Shown here one piece after another: positions 17,744 to 26,206 of a DNA stretch of 64,000 bases. This DNA is from Burkholderiales bacterium. Its GTDB lineage: Bacteria; Pseudomonadota; Gammaproteobacteria; Burkholderiales; Casimicrobiaceae. Position numbers and translations under genes: made by a program. Under the pieces are notes generated by a model. That model saw only the letters and a list, made by a program, of their open reading frames with translations, searched no databases and was not told where the DNA came from. Positions within the stretch are counted from its first letter, which is position 1. Each line of letters starts with the position of its first letter. The DNA lies in assembly GCA_016790165.1 (NCBI GenBank), contig JAEUPL010000033.1, positions 123,325-187,324 on the forward strand, in the 5' to 3' direction.

Positions 17744-20700
17744 CTAACGGTCGCGCGCTGCAAACACGCGCAACACGGTAGGTGCAGCGGCTTCCGGTGA
17801 GAAATGCTGCCTCAAGTTTTCGCGCCCCGCCGCAGAAAGCTGATTCCACAAGCGTTCGTCGTTGTACACGCGCGCAATAGCGGCCGCGAAACCTGCGGCG
17901 TCGTCGGCCACTAGCACGTCGCGGTCGGCGACAAGATGCATGCCTTCAATGGCGCAGGCCGTGGCCACCACGGGCACGCCGTGATTCATCGCCTCATTCA
18001 CCTTGCCCTTGACACCCGCACCAAAGCGAAGGGGGGCAATGGAGACCCGCGCGGCGTTCAACCAAGGGGTTGTGTCGTCCACGAAACCGACAATGTCGAG
18101 ACCGGGTTGCGCGAGCACCCTGACGCCATCGGTCATGTTGCTGCCGATGATGGATGTCGTTACATCGGGCAACATTCCGCGAAGGATTGGCAACACTTCG
18201 CAGGCATACCAGGTGACGGCATCCACATTGGGCGGGTGCCTGAAGCCACCGACAAAGACGATACCGCGACGTGGTCCGAATGCTGCCGGCGACGGAACGA
18301 GCGGCTGCATCGTGGAGACGACCTCGACGCATGATCGTGGCGCGATATCCGCAAGCAGCTTCTTTTCGAATTCTGAAACGACCAAAGTGACGTCACTCTG
18401 CGCGATGACGCCCAGCTCGATGGCACGCGTTTTCGCTGCGGCCTGTTTCATGGCGGCGTTGGCGTGGAGGGAGGCTTCACGTTCCTCACGAAGGAAGTGC
18501 AGATCCACGGTGTCGAACACGACTTTCGCTTTGGGCGCGAGTGTTCGGCAGCTGCTCACGTATTGAGACGCGATGTAGTGTCGACAGAACATGACGATAT
18601 CCAGCTCCGGTCCGCGTTCACGCAGGACTCGACGCACACTCCCTGCGAATTTGCCGTGCAGCGTTTCGACACCGATGCGACTCAGCATGGCCGCGTACTT
18701 GGGGTCGCCATCCAGGTTGTCGGCAACGAAGCTGACGTGGTAGCCAGCGTTGACCAAGAGGCGGAGCAGATTGAACAGACGAACTGATCCCGCGTCGTGG
18801 TCAGGCGTCACCATGCAGGCTTCGACGATCAGGATGTTGCCGCGCGTCGCGCGGTGTGCTTCCTGTGCGGCGTTTTCGCCATTGGCGCGATGCGATGCCA
18901 GCGTTGACTGCCAGCGCTCGAAGAACTTCCTCGCGTTCGCGACCTGATACGCCTTGACGCCGCTCGACTCGTCGCGACCGTGGCTGACGCCTTCCAGATG
19001 AAAAATTTCAGCAGCGGGCTGGTACAGGACGCGCAGCCCGCGTTGTCGCACTCGGAAGGCGAGATCAGTGTCCTCGTAGTAGGCCGGTGCATAGTGATTG
19101 TCGAATCCGCCCAGTTCCGCAAACAGTTCGCGGCGGATGGTGAGCGCCGCGCCAGAGCAATAGTCTGCATCGCGGACAAAATTGAAGCGAGGATCGTGGC
19201 GATCCTGACCACGTCCCCAATTCCAGGCGCTACCGTCGCGCCAGACGATGCCGCCGGCCTCTTGCACGCTACCGTCGGCGTTGAGTAGTTTGCAGCCGAC
19301 CAGCCCGACGCGTTCATGCTGGGCGAACGTATCGAGCATCGCATCGAACGCGCCGGTGCGAACCACCGTGTCATTGTTGAGGACGATGAGCCACTCGCCC
19401 GATGCGGCCTCAGCTGCTGCGTTGACGTTGCCGATGAATCCCAGATTGTTCGCATTGCGCAGAATGCGAATACCGCCGACACAGCCCAGCGCTTCGCTCG
19501 CCGGTTGACGCGAGCAATCGTCCATCACGATCACTTCAAAGGGCTGTGACGGCGGGTTCTCAGCGATGCTTTTCAGGCAGGCGAATGTCGTCTCGTGCTG
19601 CCCGTAGACAGGAATCAGGATCGATACGCACGGGTGGCTGCGCGCCGTGGGCAGTGTGAGCGGGGAGATGGTGCCCGGCGTTGCGGACGGCAGGGCGATA
19701 TCGGTGGGCGCGACTCGGGGATGATATTCCGCCCGCAGTCGCTCCAACACATCGCGCCACCCGCCACGCCGAAAGCGTGCAAGTCCGCCGCGCAGCAACG
19801 TGCGGGATCGTGGCAGCAACCGGAGCGTGGTCGCGGCGGCGCTTCGAAGCCGTCGCCCCACACGTGCCGCACCGCGCAGGGGGCGCGTCAGGCGCCACGA
19901 CGCGGTGGCGATCATCGCGTCACGCGACTCGCGAAACTCGCGCGATTCGCGCTCGAGATGCGAAATGTGGGTGCGAGCGAGTTCTGCGCGTTCGTCGGCG
20001 GAATCCAGCGCGCCGCGGAGGGACTCTGCCTGGTCGTTGAGTTCGGCAACCCGGCGATGGGCAATGTCAAGTTCATCCATGAGACGATCACGCAAGGCTT
20101 CGTGCGCCATTCGCCCAACCACTTCGGACTCGGCCGGCCCAATCGCTGCGAGCCGTGTTTCAACCAGTTTGACCGATTCGCGATGACCGCCGTAGGCGCC
20201 GACGCGGAATACGTCAATCAGCGGTTTCTCCTGCGCAACGGCGACAGGGCGCTCCGCGACCGCATTGCCGACGGTGAGCAGCGTCGCGCGAGCGGCACCA
20301 TCATGGTCTGCCGGGGCTCCGCCTTGCAGCGCGTCGACGTATCGTGCGCGGTAGCTGTCCCACGACTCGGCAGGAGGGACACTCGGGCGCTCCGGCGCAT
20401 ATCGCGCGGCAGCGAGCAGCGCGTCATGCCATCGTTCGACCGGCGCATCGAAGGGCACAAGGGTTGCGTCTGGTCGCCCCTGCAGGCGCTCAACGAGCGC
20501 GCCGAGGTGCGTGGCGACGATCGGGATTCCGCTGGCTAGCGCGGTGCTCAATGTGTACGACCAGGTCTCCGGTACCTGCGAGGGCAGCCAGATGACATCC
20601 GGCCGTTCGGCCGAGATCAGTCGAGGCAGCTCGCCGGCCTGGTAAGAGCCCGTCGCCGACAGGCTGTCGGGCAAGGGCTCGGCGGCGTGGCCGATCAGAC

Positions 20701-21445
20701 GAACGACCAGCGGCGAAGCGATACGGCTCGCATGCTCCGCGACGTCGACGGCCAGCGCAAGTCCTTTCACCGGCGACAGCGCGCCGAGCAGTGCCACCTT
20801 GACGGTCTCAGGAATCTGCTGTGCGGTCTCCGGGTGCGGTACGACGCTGATATGCGCGTGTGGGTGGTAGTGACGCACGCCGCGGGCAACGCTTTCAGTC
20901 GGCGCAAAAACGCGATCCGCAGACAGTAGCAAACGGTCGAACGCCTGGCGCCACGCGGTGATGTCAAACGGCCACGCGTGCGGGCGTCGCAACAGGCAGG
21001 CATCGCAAGCGGCGACATCAGGTTCGCCACAGTAGCGCCCTGCGGCGTCGGCGAGGTGATACTGCGGGCAAACCGTGAGGAAGTCGTGCAGCGTGAGGTC
21101 TAGGGGCACACCCAAGGCAGACGCAAGCGACAAAATCTGTGCCGGAAGGCCGTGCACGTGGTGCATGTGCACGCGATCGATACCGAGTCCACGAAGTGCC
21201 TTCACCATCGGATCCCAATCGGTGTCTGCGAAGGTCAGCGCGCTGCCGCCGGGCAACTCGAGTTGATAGAGACCGTCGCCGACCGGCTGCAGCATCAGAA
21301 TTCGCGCGTCCGCGGCAAGTAGTGCACGCAGATCCGCGATATGCTGCCCGACGCCACCGCCCCAGGCATGGGTGACAAACAGTAAGCGCGGCACACCTTT
21401 TGCCGCGAGGACACCTAGTTCGTCGTGGATGGCCGACTTATTCAC
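17744..21445 (-). CDS. very large three-module glycosyltransferase (GT4-type, GT2, GT4-type)
   Basis: The protein is 1233 residues. The first glycosyltransferase (about 1-400) has THAWGGGVGQHIADL and LSTALASGIPIVATHLGAL. A charged coiled coil (about 440-540) follows. Next is a GT2 module (about 610-870) with CVSILIPVYGQHETT, LNNDTVVR and YYEDTDLAFRVRQRG. A C-terminal GT4 module (about 890-1233) has FVGGFRHPPNVDAV and LRFGAGVKGKVNEAMNHG. Such proteins assemble O-antigen or capsule chains. GTG 21445 is chosen because GGAG sits 6 nt before it; another in-frame GTG at 21457 follows the upstream stop. It is coupled to the methyltransferase gene before it. Confidence 0.85.
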   Translation of the reverse strand: MNKSAIHDELGVLAAKGVPRLLFVTHAWGGGVGQHIADLRALLAADARILMLQPVGDGLYQLELPGGSALTFADTDWDPMVKALRGLGIDRVHMHHVHGLPAQILSLASALGVPLDLTLHDFLTVCPQYHLADAAGRYCGEPDVAACDACLLRRPHAWPFDITAWRQAFDRLLLSADRVFAPTESVARGVRHYHPHAHISVVPHPETAQQIPETVKVALLGALSPVKGLALAVDVAEHASRIASPLVVRLIGHAAEPLPDSLSATGSYQAGELPRLISAERPDVIWLPSQVPETWSYTLSTALASGIPIVATHLGALVERLQGRPDATLVPFDAPVERWHDALLAAARYAPERPSVPPAESWDSYRARYVDALQGGAPADHDGAARATLLTVGNAVAERPVAVAQEKPLIDVFRVGAYGGHRESVKLVETRLAAIGPAESEVVGRMAHEALRDRLMDELDIAHRRVAELNDQAESLRGALDSADERAELARTHISHLERESREFRESRDAMIATASWRLTRPLRGAARVGRRLRSAAATTLRLLPRSRTLLRGGLARFRRGGWRDVLERLRAEYHPRVAPTDIALPSATPGTISPLTLPTARSHPCVSILIPVYGQHETTFACLKSIAENPPSQPFEVIVMDDCSRQPASEALGCVGGIRILRNANNLGFIGNVNAAAEAASGEWLIVLNNDTVVRTGAFDAMLDTFAQHERVGLVGCKLLNADGSVQEAGGIVWRDGSAWNWGRGQDRHDPRFNFVRDADYCSGAALTIRRELFAELGGFDNHYAPAYYEDTDLAFRVRQRGLRVLYQPAAEIFHLEGVSHGRDESSGVKAYQVANARKFFERWQSTLASHRANGENAAQEAHRATRGNILIVEACMVTPDHDAGSVRLFNLLRLLVNAGYHVSFVADNLDGDPKYAAMLSRIGVETLHGKFAGSVRRVLRERGPELDIVMFCRHYIASQYVSSCRTLAPKAKVVFDTVDLHFLREEREASLHANAAMKQAAAKTRAIELGVIAQSDVTLVVSEFEKKLLADIAPRSCVEVVSTMQPLVPSPAAFGPRRGIVFVGGFRHPPNVDAVTWYACEVLPILRGMLPDVTTSIIGSNMTDGVRVLAQPGLDIVGFVDDTTPWLNAARVSIAPLRFGAGVKGKVNEAMNHGVPVVATACAIEGMHLVADRDVLVADDAAGFAAAIARVYNDERLWNQLSAAGRENLRQHFSPEAAAPTVLRVFAARDR

Positions 21446-21459
21446 GGAGCGCTCCACCG

Positions 21460-22344
21460 CTAGCCCGTGATCTGGCGTGCCAGTCGCACGAGCCAGGACT
21501 CAGCGACCGGTGCGCTGGGCTCTACTTGGGCGGCGCCGGTTGCTGAGGCGGGTGGTTGCGCCTCCATAGCCCGCACCTTGTCGTGCAGCATGGCGTTCTC
21601 ACGGTACGTGCGCGACCATTCGGCGTAAACCGATTGTTCGGCGTCGGTGACCAGTGTGAGATCGGAGGGAACCTGCCTTAGTGTGGACAATTCGTTGGCG
21701 CAGAACACCAGAAAGTAGAGCGGCTCGGGCCAGGCCGGACCGCCCTGAATCGACAGTGCCTCGGCGCGAGTCGCCGTTGCATCCAGCGGCCAGACCATCG
21801 AGTGAAACGCGGCCCGTTGCGCGAACCATCGCTGCGCCGGAAAGTGCGCGTCGAGCAACGCCTTGAGTTCAGGCCGATCGAGCTCCTTGACGTGGAACTC
21901 GTTCTGGTAGCCCGTCTTGTCGGTGTATTCGGGGCGGTTCGGCGACGAGATGATGAACAGCCCGTCAGGTTTCAGTAGTCGTGCCGCCTCAGAGAGAAAT
22001 TCCTCCTGCGCGAGGATGTGCTCGATCATCTCGAATGACACGATGACATCGAAACTCGCATCGGGCTCGGGAATGCGTGTGCAATCCGCCGCGACGTAGC
22101 GCAGGTTTTCTCGCGGGTAGCGGGTGGCCGCATGGGTAACGGCGTCGGCTGAAATGTCAACGCCGACAACGCTGCCAGCGTGCCTCGCGAGCAGATGGGA
22201 GCCGTAGCCCTCGCCACAAGGGATGTCGAGCACTCGCTTGCCAGCAACATGGTGCTGCGCGATCAGGTAGCGATGCCAATGCTCATAGACCATCTCGCCG
22301 GCACACTCCGGCACGAAGCGTTCGCCGGTAAAACTCAGACTCAT
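21460..22344 (-). CDS. SAM-dependent methyltransferase linked to glycan synthesis
   Basis: A 294-residue protein. RVLDIPCGEGYGSHLLA (about 37-53) is motif I, followed by GVDISADAVTHA, FDVIVSFEMIEHI and LLKPDGLFIISSPN, a standard Methyltransf_11 layout. FTGERFVPE at the N-terminus is typical of methyltransferases in polysaccharide gene clusters. The C-terminal 60 residues look helical and may pair with the glycosyltransferase. The start overlaps the hslR stop by 4 nt and its stop is 14 nt before the preferred glycosyltransferase start, so these are co-translated. It could methylate a chain end; the substrate is inferred. Confidence 0.85.
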   Translation of the reverse strand: MSLSFTGERFVPECAGEMVYEHWHRYLIAQHHVAGKRVLDIPCGEGYGSHLLARHAGSVVGVDISADAVTHAATRYPRENLRYVAADCTRIPEPDASFDVIVSFEMIEHILAQEEFLSEAARLLKPDGLFIISSPNRPEYTDKTGYQNEFHVKELDRPELKALLDAHFPAQRWFAQRAAFHSMVWPLDATATRAEALSIQGGPAWPEPLYFLVFCANELSTLRQVPSDLTLVTDAEQSVYAEWSRTYRENAMLHDKVRAMEAQPPASATGAAQVEPSAPVAESWLVRLARQITG

Positions 22345-22880
22345 GCGTTGTCCTCGTCCCCGTCCGCGTTTCCGCCCGCGGCGGCATGCGAGGGGGCAAA
22401 CTGCGTTGCGAATAACTGTGCCAGGCGGCGCCGGTCCTGTTTGGTGGGGCGCCCCTTCCAGACCGGGGCGGGCATTGCTGCAACCGCCGCGTGTGCGAGC
22501 TTTTGCTCCTCGCGCCGGGCCAGACTCTCCGCCGTTTCGCGATAGAGCAAGGCGGCATCGGTGGCGCTGCCGCGTCGCTCCGAAAGGGCGGTGACCACGA
22601 CGTCCTGTAACCAGTCGCCGCGCTGCACGCGCAATGCGTCGCCGATGCGCACACTGTGAGCGGGTTTCACGCGATCACCGGCATACGCGTCTTCACTATC
22701 ACGGCGCAGTTGTCGAATGTGGCCGGCGTCAATGGCATCTACGGCCAGAGAGCGGGTCTTGAAGAAACGTGCTGCCCAGAGCCATTTGTCGACACGCACG
22801 ACCGGCGTCGCCGGGCCGCCACCGGTGCCCGTGCGATGAGCCTCGCGCGCCAGCAAGCGATTGCCCGCAATCGACATCAT
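22341..22880 (-). CDS. hslR: Hsp15-type S4-domain RNA-binding protein
   Basis: A 179-residue protein. VRVDKWLWAARFFKTRSLAV (about 28-47) is the S4 fold start of Hsp15, a heat-shock protein known to bind 50S subunits with stalled nascent chains. RVKPAHSVRIGDALRVQRG completes the S4 domain. It is longer than E. coli Hsp15 (133 residues), with about 25 extra N-terminal residues and an Ala-rich acidic tail. It overlaps hslO upstream and the methyltransferase downstream by 4 nt each, so translation is coupled across all three genes. Confidence 0.85.
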   Translation of the reverse strand: MMSIAGNRLLAREAHRTGTGGGPATPVVRVDKWLWAARFFKTRSLAVDAIDAGHIRQLRRDSEDAYAGDRVKPAHSVRIGDALRVQRGDWLQDVVVTALSERRGSATDAALLYRETAESLARREEQKLAHAAVAAMPAPVWKGRPTKQDRRRLAQLFATQFAPSHAAAGGNADGDEDNA

Positions 22881-23833
22881 TGCAGCGTGCTGCTTGTTGG
22901 TGGGTGCGTACCGTCGTGCTGCTCCGCCGCCGTGAACAGTGAGCTCAATTCGCGCGCGCCGACCGTGTAGCGTTTTCCGCAGAACTCACAACGTGTCTCG
23001 ACGTGCCCGTTCTCGGCGGCAAGCGGCATGATCTCGGCCTCGCCGACCAGCTTGAGTGCATTGAGGACGCGCTCCATCGTGCAGGCGCAGGCAAAATGCA
23101 CCGGCTGCGCGGTATCCATGCGCACGTCGTGATCTGCGAAAGTAAAGCCCAACCACTGCGCATACGGGAACGGCATGAATGGCACCGCGAATGTTGCTTC
23201 GGCCTGGGCGATGACCTGATCCCAGGCGGCATCAGGATCGGCGTTCTCGACACCAGCGCGCGGCGCGGATTGCACATCGGGCAGCCGCTCGAGCAGCAGT
23301 GCTTCGATGGCCTCACCATCTGCGCGGAGCCAGAGACGGGTTTGTGTCTGCTGCGAGTTACTCAGGTAGTCGGCGAGCAAATCGGCCACCGTACCACCGC
23401 GCAGCGCGACGATCCCCTGATACATCTGTCCTTGTTCCGGTGCAATGCTCAATACGAAGCGCGCATCGGCCGCGGTCGCCGCAACCAGGGAGGCGAGGTC
23501 GGTCTCGGCGTCAATTTGGACGCCTTCGCGCACGTTGGCGTAGGCCCTGAACGAAAGTTTCTCCGTCGCCTCGACACAGAGCAGGGGAACGTCACCACTG
23601 CCTTGAGCCTGCAGGATGACCTGCGCGGGTTGCTTGAGATTGCTGGCGAGTAGCGTGGCGGCTGCCGACAATTCACGCAGGCGCTGCGCCACGGCGGGCG
23701 GGTAGTCATGGTGCTCCAGCGCCGCGGCCAGACTGGCATCGAACCTCGCCACCACGCCGCGTGCGGGGGCCGTTTCGAGCCAGAAACGAACCAACTGGTC
23801 AAAGCCCGCCGTGTGCCTATCCATTGTGGCCAT
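22877..23833 (-). CDS. hslO: Hsp33 redox-regulated holdase chaperone
   Basis: About 318 residues. The C-terminal zinc site is complete: CAC in HFACACTMERVLNAL and CEFC in TRCEFCGKRYTVG, giving the four Cys that release zinc and form disulfides under oxidative stress in Hsp33. The N-terminal substrate-binding domain (VVARFDASLAAALEHHDYP onward) also fits. Starts at 23833 or 23824 are possible; the much longer open frame reaching 24307 is an artefact overlapping the proteasome-like gene. It lies 29 nt after that gene and overlaps hslR by 4 nt. Confidence 0.9.
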   Translation of the reverse strand: MATMDRHTAGFDQLVRFWLETAPARGVVARFDASLAAALEHHDYPPAVAQRLRELSAAATLLASNLKQPAQVILQAQGSGDVPLLCVEATEKLSFRAYANVREGVQIDAETDLASLVAATAADARFVLSIAPEQGQMYQGIVALRGGTVADLLADYLSNSQQTQTRLWLRADGEAIEALLLERLPDVQSAPRAGVENADPDAAWDQVIAQAEATFAVPFMPFPYAQWLGFTFADHDVRMDTAQPVHFACACTMERVLNALKLVGEAEIMPLAAENGHVETRCEFCGKRYTVGARELSSLFTAAEQHDGTHPPTSSTLQ

Positions 23834-23862
23834 TGCTGTTCTGCCTGCCGTGCTTGCTCGCG

Positions 23863-24453
23863 CTACGCGCCTGCGCTGGCGAGCAGTGGTTGCAGATTGA
23901 TCGTGAGCACCTGCAATGGCAGCGACGAGTTCTTGTCGAACGTGGCACCCGCCTCGACGCCGGCACGTGCCACGGCTTCCGCCGAGTCCAGACGGTCGTA
24001 GAGCGCATTCATCGCGCCAAGCGCGTATTCCCGACCGGAGCCAGCGGCCCAGAACCGCTTGAACTCGAACACCTCGCGCATTGAGTAGATGCCGTAGATG
24101 CCGGTTGGGTTGGCGATCAACGCGGTGATATGCGTGCTCTCGTATGCGTCTTCGTCTTCCTCCTTGGGGTTGAGGAAGTGTTGATCCTTGAGGATGGTGT
24201 GCAGCTTGCGAAAGGTTTCGAAGATCTCCGATTTGCTGTTGAAGTTCAAGTCCTTCGCCGTGGACAGCAAATTTTCGTACACCAACTGGTGCGCAGCGCT
24301 GCCGCACAGCGCGATGACGGTGTCGCCGTAGCGCACCATTTTTTCAGACGATGCGTCGAAGTTGTCCGAAAGGCGGGTGTCCCCAAAGGTCGTGAGCGAG
24401 TCAGCCGCGATGGCGGCCGTATTGCCTTTGCGCACGACGACAAGGGTGGTCAT
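23863..24453 (-). CDS. betaproteobacterial proteasome homologue (BPH)
   Basis: A 196-residue Ntn-hydrolase of the proteasome/HslV fold. After Met removal the protein starts TTLVVVRKG, so Thr1 would be the nucleophile. Asp17 falls in IAADS and a Lys in SSEKMVRYG sits near the expected Lys33. CGSAAHQLVYENL and TALIANPTGIYGI fit the beta-subunit core. The sequence is distinct from HslV (no TLGNT region) and matches BPH, a self-compartmentalising particle structurally described from betaproteobacteria. It has no propeptide. It is the first gene of a minus-strand operon with hslO and hslR, and has its own TATAAT promoter element. Confidence 0.8.
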   Translation of the reverse strand: MTTLVVVRKGNTAAIAADSLTTFGDTRLSDNFDASSEKMVRYGDTVIALCGSAAHQLVYENLLSTAKDLNFNSKSEIFETFRKLHTILKDQHFLNPKEEDEDAYESTHITALIANPTGIYGIYSMREVFEFKRFWAAGSGREYALGAMNALYDRLDSAEAVARAGVEAGATFDKNSSLPLQVLTINLQPLLASAGA

Positions 24454-24486
24454 AGGGGCTACTCTCTTTTTTCCGGAAAACTTTCA

Positions 24487-24492
24487 ATTATA
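24487..24492 (-). promoter_or_regulatory. -10 element upstream of the BPH-hslO-hslR operon
   Basis: A perfect TATAAT on the minus strand (read CTTATAATTG) lies 33 nt before the BPH start codon, in the 73-bp gap after gluQ. Transcription would start near 24480, giving a short leader that includes the AGAGAG ribosome site. The -35 region at 16-18 nt is poor, so an activator or alternative sigma factor is possible. Confidence 0.5.
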
Positions 24493-24526
24493 AGTTTGCG
24501 CACAGGTCATACCGCGTTTGCCGAGC

Positions 24527-25564
24527 TCAACCGAACGCCACGGCGTGACGGCGGGCATCGCCCATCCGGGGGAGAACTGCGTTCGCAGACCACGACGCAA
24601 TGGCTGCACGCCAAAAGTCGGAGATCCGCGCGACGCCGAGAACTGGGGCTTGTCCCAGGAACTGCCATGCTGCGTGCAGTGTGGCGAGAGCGCTGTCGAT
24701 GTGAATCGGCGCGGCGCGCGTTTGCTTGGACATTTTCTGGCCGTCTTCGTTGCGCACCAATGGCACGTGCAGGTAATGCGGTCGAGGCAGGCCGAGCCGC
24801 TGTTGCAGCACAATTTGTCGCGCGGTATTGCCGAGAAGATCGGCACCGCGCACGACATCGGTGATGCCCTGTGCAGCGTCGTCGACGACGACCGCAAGCT
24901 GGTACGCAAACAGGCTGTCGGCGCGGCGCAGTACGAAGTCACCCACCTCCGTGGCGACGTCCTGTTGCTGTTCACCGAAGCAGCGGTCACTCCATCGAAT
25001 GTGGGCCGCTGGCGAGCCGGCATCATTCACATGCAGCCGAAGGGCAAGCGGCGAGGCCGCGCGCGTGGCGCGCGGTGCCGCTTCCGCGAGCGGGGCAATG
25101 GGTAGTTGGGCGTCGCGGCACGTGCCGGGATAGATCGTTTCGCCGTCCGCGTTGCGTGGCTGGTCGGCAAGCTGCTTGCGTGTGCATTGGCAGGCATAGA
25201 TCAGCGCCGCGTGTTGCAGACGACTCAACGCGTCGAGATATAGCGCGTCGCGTTCGCTCTGACGCACGACTTCGCCGTCATGCTCGAAGCCATAGCCCGC
25301 GAGCTGCGCGATGATCTCGCGCTCTGCTGCGAGGCTGCAGCGCGTTCGATCGACGTCTTCAATGCGCAGCAACCATCGTCCGCCTGCGGCGCGCGCATCG
25401 ACGTAGCTGGCCAACGCCGTCACCAACGAGCCGAAGTGCAGCGGCCCGGTGGGCGACGGCGCGAAACGGCCGACGTAGTGCGGCCCGTGTGATTGAGCGC
25501 GACCTGACCGCGCAGGCGTACCCGAAGCATCGGGCGAGGCTATTGGGATTTGGCCGGTGCCCAC
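24527..25564 (-). CDS. gluQ: glutamyl-Q tRNA(Asp) synthetase
   Basis: A 345-residue truncated glutamyl-tRNA synthetase paralogue. GRFAPSPTGPLHFGSL is the HIGH region, LLRIEDVDRTR follows, CQCTRKQL with a later Cys makes the zinc site, and QKMSKQTRA is the KMSKS loop. The anticodon-binding domain of GluRS is absent, as in GluQ, which charges Glu onto queuosine at position 34 of tRNA-Asp. It begins at a GTG 25 nt inside the transglycosylase gene; an N-terminal extension of about 25 residues precedes the conserved core. Confidence 0.9.
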   Translation of the reverse strand: MGTGQIPIASPDASGTPARSGRAQSHGPHYVGRFAPSPTGPLHFGSLVTALASYVDARAAGGRWLLRIEDVDRTRCSLAAEREIIAQLAGYGFEHDGEVVRQSERDALYLDALSRLQHAALIYACQCTRKQLADQPRNADGETIYPGTCRDAQLPIAPLAEAAPRATRAASPLALRLHVNDAGSPAAHIRWSDRCFGEQQQDVATEVGDFVLRRADSLFAYQLAVVVDDAAQGITDVVRGADLLGNTARQIVLQQRLGLPRPHYLHVPLVRNEDGQKMSKQTRAAPIHIDSALATLHAAWQFLGQAPVLGVARISDFWRAAIASWSANAVLPRMGDARRHAVAFG

Positions 25565-26202
25565 TTCCAGCGCGATTCCTGCAAACCGAGGACGGCGTTC
25601 GGGTATTCGAAACGGCCAAGCGAACCGTTGTAGCGGGCGAGGGCGCGCACGACATCGCCCTTTTCAATGTCGAGGTAGTGGCGCAGGATGGTGCAACCGT
25701 AGCGCAGGTTGGTGCGCAACTGAAAGAGGTTGTGGTCTGCCGTACCAATCAGCCGTACCCAGAATGGCATGACCTGCATGTAGCCGCGCGCCGACGCGCT
25801 TGAGATTGCATACTTGCGAAACGCACTCTCGTGCTGGATCACCGCAAGGACCAACTGCGGATCGAGCCCGGCGCGACTTGCCTCGTATTGCACGGTGATG
25901 AGGAACTCACGCCGTTGCTCAGCGTCGGGCATCCGGCTTGCGAGTCGTGCGGACATTTCCGCGAGCCAGGCCTGAACCTCATTGGAATCGCCGATCAGAC
26001 GAGCGGCCGCACGGTCAGCAATCGCGGAAGCCATTGAGGTTTGGACGCTTGCGGAGAGTTTTTCCTCGGCTTGTGCGCCAGCCCAGACCGAATTTACAAA
26101 GCACAGCGCGGCGGCGACGAATAGGCCACGCGCAGGCGCATTTCCCAGGTCGTCACGCACCCAGGCGCGTTTGCACGGACGTCGTCGCGTCCACGTCCGC
26201 AC
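25540..26202 (-). CDS. lytic transglycosylase (SLT domain)
   Basis: About 220 residues from the GTG at 26202. LFVAAALCFVNSVWAGAQA is a signal sequence. The SLT domain runs from about residue 110: LVLAVIQHESAFRKYAISSA carries the catalytic Glu, SARGYMQVMPFW is the second motif, and ALARYNGSLG the third. It cleaves peptidoglycan glycan strands in the periplasm. The start is uncertain: GTG at 26202 or 26160, or an ATG at 26322 inside proS, all leave an unusually long arginine-rich n-region, and none has a good ribosome site. It lies between proS and gluQ in one operon. Confidence 0.8.
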   Translation of the reverse strand: MRTWTRRRPCKRAWVRDDLGNAPARGLFVAAALCFVNSVWAGAQAEEKLSASVQTSMASAIADRAAARLIGDSNEVQAWLAEMSARLASRMPDAEQRREFLITVQYEASRAGLDPQLVLAVIQHESAFRKYAISSASARGYMQVMPFWVRLIGTADHNLFQLRTNLRYGCTILRHYLDIEKGDVVRALARYNGSLGRFEYPNAVLGLQESRWKWAPAKSQ

Positions 26203-26206
26203 GGCG

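Noticed and set aside
19595-20539. 314-codon plus-strand frame inside the large glycosyltransferase
   Set aside because: Shadow of a strongly supported gene; no recognisable features.
22877-24307. Hsp33 frame extended to 24307
   Set aside because: The extra 158 residues overlap the proteasome-like gene in another frame and are not in the Hsp33 family.
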